A DNA stretch of 12,776 nucleotides from NCBI RefSeq assembly GCF_937997405.1, contig NZ_CALKTL010000010.1, positions 1 to 12,776 of the forward strand, written 5' to 3'. Of this stretch, positions 1 to 6,281 are shown piece after piece. Within the stretch, counting starts at the first letter, position 1. Each line of letters opens with the position of its first letter. The position numbers were made by a program, and so were the translations under genes. This stretch comes from an uncultured Campylobacter sp. GTDB lineage: Bacteria; Campylobacterota; Campylobacteria; Campylobacterales; Campylobacteraceae. The notes under the pieces are model-generated. The model was given only the letters and a program-made list of their open reading frames with translations, had not been told where the DNA came from and did not search any database.

Positions 1-2
1 AC

Positions 3-386
3 GAATTTATGCCCGATGCAATCGTGGCGATCGCTAGAGGCGGGCTTACATTCGGTCATGCACTAGCCAACGCGCTTGATATGCGTACGATATTTTCGAT
101 AAATTCCATTCACTACGCGGATACTAAAAAGCTCGACACCATCGATGTTTTTAACGTGCCCGATCTGGAGCTTTACAAGCGCGTGCTGCTGGTGGACGAT
201 ATCATCGACAGCGGTGACAGTATGGTCGAGATCAAGCGCGTGCTGCTGGAGAAATTCCCACAAATAGAGCTTAAAACCGCGGTGATTTTTTACAAACCCA
301 AGGCGCTTATCCAGCCCGATTTTAAAATTTCAAAGATGGATGAGTGGATAAATTTCTTTTGGGAAAATTATACGATAGAGGAATGA
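3..386 (+). CDS. Phosphoribosyltransferase, 5'-truncated by window edge
   Basis: This is a PRTase-fold enzyme that would transfer a phosphoribosyl group from PRPP to a purine base (salvage), in the cytoplasm. Seen: the PRPP-binding signature VLLVDDIIDSGDSM is encoded at about 183-224, with two adjacent Asp followed by Asp-Ser-Gly-Asp-Ser. An upstream AIARGG segment (about 27-44) matches the loop in which an Arg-Gly-Gly contacts pyrophosphate in the Gpt/xanthine PRTase-like group. The frame is open to the left edge: two in-frame codons (Glu-Phe) precede the first Met at 9, and related Campylobacter proteins carry roughly 25-30 more N-terminal residues, so the true start lies outside the window and the Met at 9 should not be used as the start. 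The C-terminus, with an aromatic Glu-Trp-Ile-Asn-Phe-Phe segment, is complete and ends in TGA. The exact substrate (xanthine, guanine or hypoxanthine) cannot be told from this fragment. Confidence 0.85.
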   Translation, partial: EFMPDAIVAIARGGLTFGHALANALDMRTIFSINSIHYADTKKLDTIDVFNVPDLELYKRVLLVDDIIDSGDSMVEIKRVLLEKFPQIELKTAVIFYKPKALIQPDFKISKMDEWINFFWENYTIEE

Positions 387-398
387 AGCGGCGCGCAG

Positions 399-477
399 TT
401 AAATTTAGCGGCTAAATTTAAAAGGTTCGGCAGCTTAAATTTTATAAAATTTCGGTCGTAGAATTTAGTCGTAAATT
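399..477. repeat. Three successive AAATTT-type palindromes in the spacer
   Basis: The 110-bp spacer between the phosphoribosyltransferase and the membrane-protein gene is built largely of A/T palindromes. TTAAATTTAGC (399-409) and GCTAAATTTAA (411-421) form an 11-bp perfect inverted repeat around a single base. AAATTTTATAAAATTT (437-452) is a perfect 16-bp palindrome. AATTTA (462-467) and TAAATT (472-477) form a 6-bp repeat with a 4-base loop. As RNA the first could fold as a 9-bp, all-A/U stem, but there is no following U-tract, so a canonical terminator is not supported. A role in transcription termination, protein binding or mere word bias is open. Confidence 0.6.
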
Positions 478-492
478 TAAAGCGCCCGCAAC

Positions 493-497
493 AAGGA
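493..497 (+). promoter_or_regulatory. Ribosome binding site that favours a GTG start at 503
   Basis: AAGGA at 493-497 overlaps the ATG at 497, so it cannot serve that codon. It lies 5 bases ahead of an in-frame GTG at 503, the usual spacing. The GTG is therefore the more plausible start of the following membrane protein, shortening it by two residues. Confidence 0.55.
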
Positions 498-1705
498 TGA
501 GAGTGAAGAAGCTTTATCAAAACGAAATTTTCGTGATCTTTATAATGTGCCTGCTTCAGGGCATATTTTTGCTTTATGCGATCTCAAATTTAAGCATCAG
601 CTACTACGAGGCCGAAATTTTTTATGAGAAAAAATCCCTCGTTTCGCTAATCGCAAATTTAAGCTGCGAAATTTTCGGGCGCAACGACTATGCCCTGCGC
701 GTACCGTTTATTTTGATCCACTTCGCAAACGCCGCGATGATCTATAAAATTTCAAAATTTATTCTAAAGCGCCGCTTCGATAGAGTGGTCGCTACGGCGC
801 TATTTATGGCGCTTCCTGCCTCGATGAGTAGTGCGATCTTGCTAAATCCCGCGGGCATCATCGTTTTTTTCACGCTGCTGGCGATCTATTTTGCAAAGAG
901 CGAATACAATATCGCGCTTTTCGTGCTTCTCTCCGCTTGCGCCCTGATCGATAGAGCGTTTTTTATGCTCTACGTGGGCTTTGGAATTTGGGCTCTTTAT
1001 ACGCGCAAAAAGGAGCTTTTGCTGCTTTGCATAGCGCTATTTAGCTTCAGCGTGATCTTTTACGACGTAAGCTCGGAGGGCAAGCCAAAGGGGTATTTTT
1101 TAGACACCGTGGGCGTTTTTGCGGGCGCGTTTTCGCCTTTAGTATTTTTATTTTTCATCTACACGATCTATAGAATTTGGATCAAAGAGGAAAAGAGCCT
1201 GCTATGGTTCATCGCCACGAGTGCGCTTTGTCTAACGATGCTTTTTTCTCTAAGACAGCGCGTGCCGCTTGAGATGATGCTGCCGTATTGCGTCATCGCT
1301 ACGCCTTTGATTATCCGCGTGCTTTTTAACTCATATCGCGTCAGGTTACCTAAATTTCGCACCTTTCATAAGATCGCCGTGGGTGTGACGCTGGTAAGCT
1401 TAGCGGTGAGTTATTTTGCAGTGATTTTTAGTGACGTGATGTATGAGGCGATGTTCGCAAACAAACCGCAGCGGCATTTCATATATAAATTTGACGTAGC
1501 TAGGCAGCTGGCAAGTGAGTTAAAAAATCGCGGAGTAAAAAGCGTAAGCTGCGAAGACGAGAGGCTCTGCCTGCGCCTGAAATTTTACGGACTGCCTAGC
1601 GGCGAGGATGCGTATATTTATGAGCGAAATTCTGAAAATTCGATACAAAATATAGATATTTACAAGCGAGGCGTGCGAATTGCGAAATTTTATGTTAAAA
1701 TATAA
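497..1705 (+). CDS. GT39/PMT-like polytopic membrane glycosyltransferase
   Basis: This is a predicted integral inner-membrane protein of 402 residues, resembling the ArnT/PMT (GT39/GT83) class that moves sugars from polyprenyl-phosphate carriers to periplasmic acceptors. Seen: the first hydrophobic helix (about residues 10-32) is followed by an acidic Tyr-Tyr-Glu-Ala-Glu stretch at 36-40, in the place of the catalytic Asp/Glu loop of this fold. Next comes GRNDYALRVP at 61-70, the conserved Gly-x-x-x-Tyr-x-x-Arg-x-Pro motif. Eight or more further hydrophobic helices run to about residue 312, then a soluble C-terminal domain of about 85 residues with two cysteines (352, 358). The ATG at 497 overlaps its own Shine-Dalgarno, and GTG at 503 fits better. 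The pseudopilin gene follows after 27 bp, suggesting co-transcription. Donor and acceptor are unknown; the assignment to the family is fairly secure, a real transferase activity is inferred. Confidence 0.7.
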   Translation: MRVKKLYQNEIFVIFIMCLLQGIFLLYAISNLSISYYEAEIFYEKKSLVSLIANLSCEIFGRNDYALRVPFILIHFANAAMIYKISKFILKRRFDRVVATALFMALPASMSSAILLNPAGIIVFFTLLAIYFAKSEYNIALFVLLSACALIDRAFFMLYVGFGIWALYTRKKELLLLCIALFSFSVIFYDVSSEGKPKGYFLDTVGVFAGAFSPLVFLFFIYTIYRIWIKEEKSLLWFIATSALCLTMLFSLRQRVPLEMMLPYCVIATPLIIRVLFNSYRVRLPKFRTFHKIAVGVTLVSLAVSYFAVIFSDVMYEAMFANKPQRHFIYKFDVARQLASELKNRGVKSVSCEDERLCLRLKFYGLPSGEDAYIYERNSENSIQNIDIYKRGVRIAKFYVKI

Positions 1706-1732
1706 ACAAAATTTTTATGAAAGGTAAAAATT

Positions 1733-2434
1733 ATGAAAAAAGCATTTACTATGATCGAGCTGATTTTCATCATCGTGGTGGTTGGAATTTTAGCGGCCGT
1801 GGCAGTGCCTCAAATCAATCGAAACAGTTTAGTGGAGGCGGCCGATCAGGTTGCCGCGCATATTCGTTACACGCAGCAGCTTGCGATGAACGATAATAAA
1901 TTCGATCCCGACGATCCGAATTGGTTTAAGAAGCTTTGGAGGATTCAGTTTAGTTATACCAACGCCAAAGGAAGTGCGGAGGGCTGGACTTACACTGTGT
2001 ATTATGATAGCACTATGAGCGGTAATCCTAACGGTAGTGCGGATCTGTCTGATCTATCAAGGGTTGATTTTGCCATAGATCCGCAAAATCCAAATAAAAT
2101 TCTAAGTGCCGGCTTTCAAAATCAAGCGATAAATAGAAATGCCGAAAGAATCAATAAGAAGTTGAATTTAAGCAAAACCTACGATATTAGAAATGTCGAA
2201 TTTACTAATTGTGGAGACCGGGCAAATCAAACTATAGTCTTTGATTCTTATGGGCGTCCTATGGGGCAGGTAGCGAACTCTAACGTGCCATATGATAAGC
2301 TTTTTGTAGGACAAAATCCATGCGTTATCAGACTTACTAACGCCGCGGGCGAGATCGCCGATATTTTTATCCAGCCCGAGACCGGATATGTAAATTATAC
2401 TTTGGCTTCCAATACCGGTTCAGCATTGCAATAA
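1733..2434 (+). CDS. FimT/GspH-type pseudopilin with prepilin N-terminus
   Basis: This is a minor pseudopilin of a type II secretion, type IV pilus or DNA-uptake machine, 233 residues. Seen: a short basic leader Met-Lys-Lys-Ala, then FTMIELIFIIVVVGILAAVAVP. The peptidase would cut after Ala4, leaving N-methylated Phe as +1 and the signature Glu at +5, followed by the hydrophobic assembly helix. The amphipathic AADQVAAHIRYTQQLAM (about 36-52) and the C-terminal sheet with Phe-Asp-Ser-Tyr-Gly-Arg-Pro (170-176) and Pro-Glu-Thr-Gly-Tyr-Val (215-220) are typical of the FimT/GspH globular fold. Cys160 and Cys197 may form a disulphide. AAGG at 1721-1724 lies 8 bases before the ATG. In Campylobacter such proteins serve natural transformation (Cts system), but no other component is in the window, so no symbol is given. 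Codon use looks more A/T-rich than metG beside it. Confidence 0.85.
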   Translation: MKKAFTMIELIFIIVVVGILAAVAVPQINRNSLVEAADQVAAHIRYTQQLAMNDNKFDPDDPNWFKKLWRIQFSYTNAKGSAEGWTYTVYYDSTMSGNPNGSADLSDLSRVDFAIDPQNPNKILSAGFQNQAINRNAERINKKLNLSKTYDIRNVEFTNCGDRANQTIVFDSYGRPMGQVANSNVPYDKLFVGQNPCVIRLTNAAGEIADIFIQPETGYVNYTLASNTGSALQ

Positions 2435-2453
2435 AATTACGGTAGAAACGCTT

Positions 2454-2459
2454 AAGGAG
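2454..2459 (+). promoter_or_regulatory. Ribosome binding site of metG
   Basis: AAGGAG at 2454-2459 is followed by two consecutive in-frame ATG codons (2461 and 2464). It is only one base from the first but four bases from the second, which supports initiation at 2464. Confidence 0.6.
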
Positions 2460-2463
2460 AATG

Positions 2464-4461
2464 ATGAAAAAATATATAATGACGCCGATTTATTACGTAA
2501 ACGATGTCCCGCATATCGGTCATGCATATACGACGATTATCGCCGATACGATGGCTAGATTTTACCGTCTGCAAGGACACGAGGTGTTTTTTAAAACGGG
2601 CACCGACGAGCACGGCCAAAAGATCGAGGAGGCTGCAGCTAAGCATGCTCAGAGTCCAAAGCAGTATGCAGACGGTGTGAGCGCTAAATTTAAAGACCTG
2701 TGGGACGAGTTTGGCATCAGCTACGATATGTTTTCGCGCACTACCGATGCCGCGCACGAGGCGGCGGTGCAAAACGTATTTCGCAAGATGTATGAAAAGG
2801 GCGACATTTATAAGGGCGAATACGAGGGCAACTACTGCGTAAGCTGCGAGAGTTTTTTTCCTTCCAATCAGCTAATCGACGGCGAGTATTGCCCCGACTG
2901 CGGCAAAAAGACTAAAATTTTAAAAGAAGAAAGCTATTTTTTCAGGCTTAGCGCCTACGCAGAGCGGCTTTTAAAATGGTACGAGGATGAAAAGTGCATC
3001 CTTCCACTAGGCAAAAAAAATGAGGTGATAAGCTTCGTAAAAAGCGGCCTGAAGGATCTTTCGATCACGAGAACGGGTTTTGATTGGGGCGTTAAAATTC
3101 CGCCCGAGCTGAACGATCCGAAGCACGTGATTTACGTCTGGCTGGACGCGCTGATGGATTACCTTAGTTCGCTCGGATTTTGCGCGGGCGGCGAGCGGAT
3201 GGAGTATTGGAGCGACGCGCTGCACATCGTGGGTAAGGACATTTTGCGCTTTCACGCCGTTTATTGGCCTGCGTTTTTGATGAGCCTGGGACTAAATATG
3301 CCACGCAGCATCGCAGCTCACGGCTGGTGGACGCGCGACGGCAAAAAGATGAGCAAAAGCCTGGGCAACGTCGTGGATCCGCGCGAGGTCGCAAACGCCT
3401 ACGGGCTGGAGCAGTTTAGGTATTTTTTGCTGCGCGAGGTGCCGTTCGGCCAAGACGGCGATTTTTCGCAAAAAGCGATCATCAACCGCGTAAATTCCGA
3501 GCTTGCCAACGAGCTTGGAAATCTACTCAGCCGCATCGTCGGCATGAGCGCAAAATACTCGGATTACGTCATAAATTCTAAAGACGTGATGAAATTTTTC
3601 ACCGCCGAGATCGAGGAAGCAAGCTCCTATCTGAGCGCCGCGCTTAACGCGCTTGAGGAGGTCGCTACCAATAGATACTTGGAGGAGCTTTGGAGGGCGC
3701 TTGCTCTTGCGAACGCTTCGATCGCAAAATACGAGCCGTGGAATTTGATGAAAAACGGCGAGCAGGCTAAGGCACTGGCTCTCGTCGCATTGGTCGCAAA
3801 TATTCTGGCTAAAGTTGCCGTACTGCTAAGCCCTGCTATGCCGCAGACGGCGACGCAGATCGCGGACACTCTGGGCTTTGAAATTTCCACTCCGCTTTAT
3901 GAGAAGCTAGTGCTTCGCGGCGAAATTTTAGATTTCAAGGCTAAGCCGTGCGAGCCGCTTTTTACCAAGATCGATCATGAGCTGATGCCGAAGGCGGACT
4001 ACGATAGACTGGATGGCGCTGTAAATTCTACAAGCTGTTCGGGCACAGACGCCGCCGCAAAAGGCTCGCCAAGCTTAAACGCAAACGCTTCCGGCTCGGG
4101 CGCTACGGCGCAGGAAGCCGAAGGTATGGCACCCGAAACTCAAATCAAAATCGATGATTTTAAAAAATGCGTTATCAAAGTCGGCACGATTTTGGAGTGC
4201 GAAAACATTGAGGGCAGCGAGAAGCTACTGCGATTTATGATCGATTTGGGTGAGGAGAAGCCGCGTCAAATCATCAGCGGTATCGCGAAATTTTACGATC
4301 CCGCCGCGCTTGTCGGCAAGCAGATCTGCGTGCTGGCGAATTTAAAACCCGCTAAAATTTTTAAACATAGCAGCGAGGGCATGATTTTAAGCGCCGAGGA
4401 CGGCAGCCTTACGCTGCTTAGCACTCTCGCGCCCGTAAAAAACGGCGCGATCGTAGGTTAG
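2464..4461 (+). CDS. metG: Methionyl-tRNA synthetase with C-terminal tRNA-binding domain
   Basis: This enzyme charges tRNA-Met with methionine using ATP, in the cytoplasm. Numbering from the ATG at 2461 (one residue more than this call): the class I HIGH motif is at 18-21 (PHIGH). A CxxC...CxxC metal-binding knuckle is at Cys126, Cys129, Cys144 and Cys147. The KMSKS loop is at 296-300 and the helical anticodon domain lies about 340-500. From 562 to 666 there is an OB-fold EMAP-II/Trbp111-like domain (Lys-Val-Gly-x-Ile ... ISGIAKFYDP ... LANLKPAK), the usual dimerising tRNA-binding tail. Between them lies a low-complexity Ala/Ser/Gly/Asn/Thr-rich linker, about 520-560, which makes the protein somewhat longer than the C. 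jejuni enzyme as I remember it. The second ATG is chosen from Shine-Dalgarno spacing. The gene sits 26-29 bp after the pseudopilin and 2 bp before the next gene. Confidence 0.97.
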   Translation: MKKYIMTPIYYVNDVPHIGHAYTTIIADTMARFYRLQGHEVFFKTGTDEHGQKIEEAAAKHAQSPKQYADGVSAKFKDLWDEFGISYDMFSRTTDAAHEAAVQNVFRKMYEKGDIYKGEYEGNYCVSCESFFPSNQLIDGEYCPDCGKKTKILKEESYFFRLSAYAERLLKWYEDEKCILPLGKKNEVISFVKSGLKDLSITRTGFDWGVKIPPELNDPKHVIYVWLDALMDYLSSLGFCAGGERMEYWSDALHIVGKDILRFHAVYWPAFLMSLGLNMPRSIAAHGWWTRDGKKMSKSLGNVVDPREVANAYGLEQFRYFLLREVPFGQDGDFSQKAIINRVNSELANELGNLLSRIVGMSAKYSDYVINSKDVMKFFTAEIEEASSYLSAALNALEEVATNRYLEELWRALALANASIAKYEPWNLMKNGEQAKALALVALVANILAKVAVLLSPAMPQTATQIADTLGFEISTPLYEKLVLRGEILDFKAKPCEPLFTKIDHELMPKADYDRLDGAVNSTSCSGTDAAAKGSPSLNANASGSGATAQEAEGMAPETQIKIDDFKKCVIKVGTILECENIEGSEKLLRFMIDLGEEKPRQIISGIAKFYDPAALVGKQICVLANLKPAKIFKHSSEGMILSAEDGSLTLLSTLAPVKNGAIVG

Positions 4462-4463
4462 CG

Positions 4464-5294
4464 ATGAGGGCTCTAGCGCGCAAGGCTTCGAAGCTCGCTA
4501 TCTACGGCGCGGCTGGGCTCTGCGCGCAAAAAGGCGGCGCTTCGGATAAAATTTTAAAGCTTTGCCGCAGCTGCGGCCTTGCCGCAAAGATCGGCGCAGG
4601 CGGGCTTGTATGCGCCACGCCTTTGGCACTGAAGCTCGGCGCAGGAGTTGCTTTAAAATTTGCAGCGCGTAAAATTTTAACATTCGGCATTTGCGAGCTG
4701 TCGAAGTTCGCCGCTTTAAAATGTGCAAAGCTCGGCGCGCGCGCGGTCGTGCGCTCGTTTTCACGCACCGATAAATTTACAGGTGAGCGCACGAAAAAAT
4801 ATGCGAGCGCGGATGGCGAGAATTCTAATGCAAGCGTCACGCCGCACAGAAAGCGTACGGCAGATGTTTCTAGCGCGAGCATTAAAAAGGACGCCTCATT
4901 TTCCAAAAACGCCCATGCTAAAAAAAACGCAGTAACAAAAAGCGTGCCCGCAAAAAGATCTCCGCTTGCTAAAAAACCTGTACCTATCGCAAAAACCGCA
5001 TCAACCGCTAAAAGTATCGCGCCCGCCGCAGCTTCTGTATCTGTCGCAAAATCAGCGTTCGTAAAAAACGCAGCGCAAAATAAAATTTCCGCGCCAAGCG
5101 CAAAAGCGATACCGGCTAAAAGTGCCTCTCAGAACGTAAAATCTCGCCGCATCGCAAAAAATACTGCTATGCTTGCCGTAATCGCCGCAAAAGACGCCGC
5201 AGCATCCGGCGCAACCTCCGCATCTACCGCAAAGCAGCCGCACCGCGCTGCAAAGAGCGCGCCCTTTAAAAGCTCTGCCGCAGGGAAGTCGTAA
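4464..5294 (+). CDS. Lys/Ala-rich histone H1-like protein, function unknown
   Basis: I do not recognise this 276-residue protein as a named family. Seen: an N-terminal third (1-95) rich in Ala, Gly, Leu and Lys, with mildly hydrophobic stretches at about 38-65 and six cysteines (20, 34, 37, 50, 77, 87), including a CxxC at 34-37. A short polar segment (100-125) follows. The tail from residue 132 to the end is disordered-looking and dominated by Ala, Lys and Ser, with 23 Lys and 4 Arg against three Asp and no Glu, and many Ala-Lys dipeptides. The tail resembles the C-terminal arms of bacterial H1-like proteins (Hc1/Hc2, AlgP, BpH1) in composition only. It starts 2 bp after the metG stop and its TAA overlaps the next ATG by one base, so it is translated within the operon. 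DNA or RNA binding is an inference from charge; membrane association of the N-terminus is an alternative. An A8 run (4920-4927) lies in the coding sequence. Confidence 0.7.
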   Translation: MRALARKASKLAIYGAAGLCAQKGGASDKILKLCRSCGLAAKIGAGGLVCATPLALKLGAGVALKFAARKILTFGICELSKFAALKCAKLGARAVVRSFSRTDKFTGERTKKYASADGENSNASVTPHRKRTADVSSASIKKDASFSKNAHAKKNAVTKSVPAKRSPLAKKPVPIAKTASTAKSIAPAAASVSVAKSAFVKNAAQNKISAPSAKAIPAKSASQNVKSRRIAKNTAMLAVIAAKDAAASGATSASTAKQPHRAAKSAPFKSSAAGKS

Positions 5295-6272
5295 TGGTAA
5301 ATTTATTAAATTTAACCCGTATCGTAAACGGAACGATGCTGAATAATCCCGCAATCTCCGCGGTCGAGAGCTTTGCGATCGAGCCTGCAAAGGTCACGAA
5401 AAAGGGAGCTTTCATCGCACTCGGCGCAAACGAGCGCGACGTGCGCACCGCGATCGATAACGGCGCGTACGCGATCATTTTCGATAACAATTTCAAGCCG
5501 CTCAACGACGAGATCGCCTTTATCAAAGTAGAAAATTTATGCTCGGCGCTAGTGCGACTGATAAAATTTTTGGGCGAGACGTGGCGGCACGGCTTCGTGC
5601 TGATAAACGAGGTGCAAAGCGAGATCCTGCGCTACACGAGCGTGCCGAAAAATTTGATGTTTGCGCCGCGCAGCAAGGGCGAGCTTTTCATCAGTCTGAT
5701 GAATGCCAAAGAGAAAAATACCTACTTCACTACCGACGGCGATCTTTTGCAAAGCCTCGGTATCTCGCCTGCCACGATCCCTGCGAGCGACGATTTTAGG
5801 CTGCTTTATGGCGGCTCGATATTTTACAGCAGCTTCGCTTTATTATTCAAACTTAATCTTTCCACAGCTGTTTTTGCCCGAGCTATGCGGCGTGATCGAG
5901 TATCTCTCGCGCAAAAACATACCCTTTAAATTTCAAAACTTAAGCGCATTCGGCCATTTCGAGCCGATTTTTGTGGATAGATTTTTTAACGTTAGCTCGC
6001 TTGGCGGCAGCTACCGCGCCTTTATCGCTGAGAGCGATCCTGAGCTTTTTGCGCGCGAGGCGGAGTTTTTGCGGGCAAAATTCCGCGAAAAAATTATCAT
6101 ATGCGCCAGCTGGGAAGATCGCTTGGACGGCACTAAGATCGACTTTCGCTTCAATAAGCTAAGCGCGCTAAAGAGCCTGCCCGAGTTTCACTACGCGCTG
6201 GTTTTTGCGGAGAAGAGCGCGATCTTGCAGCTTCTAAATCAAAAACCGCAAGAAAAAAATCTATTTTTTTAA
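5294..6272 (+). pseudogene. Mur-ligase N-terminal-like gene split by a +1 frameshift
   Basis: Two overlapping frames encode one protein. Frame one (5294 to its stop at 5929) gives a normal start, then residues 29-66 (FAIEPAKVTKKGAFIALG...AIDNGAYAIIFDN). These follow the pattern of the Mur ligase N-terminal domain (substrate Ser/Lys loop, gate-keeping Phe-x-Ala-Leu, Gly-Ala-x-Ala), followed by a central part. After about 5833 the sensible protein continues one base to the right, in the frame ending at TAA 6270-6272 (YYSNLIFPQLFLPELCGVIEYLS... to ...KNLFF). Skipping one base between about 5830 and 5865 would give a single protein of about 325 residues. No long homopolymer marks the site. The TAATG overlap with the H1-like gene and a 9-bp gap to ubiD show the locus keeps its operon position. 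It could be a true mutation, an assembly error or a recoding site. It lacks a visible ATP-binding central Mur domain, so full ligase activity is unlikely even when intact. Family identity is moderate. Confidence 0.65.
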
Positions 6273-6281
6273 AGGCAGCGA

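Noticed and set aside
4502..4906. 134-codon minus-strand frame opposite the H1-like gene
   Set aside because: The plus frame has perfect operon spacing on both sides; the minus frame has no ribosome site or recognisable domain.
5703..6272. Independent gene starting at the ATG at 5703
   Set aside because: Its first 40 codons overlap the coherent upstream frame and read as nonsense; only the part after about 5840 is meaningful, as the continuation of the frameshifted gene.
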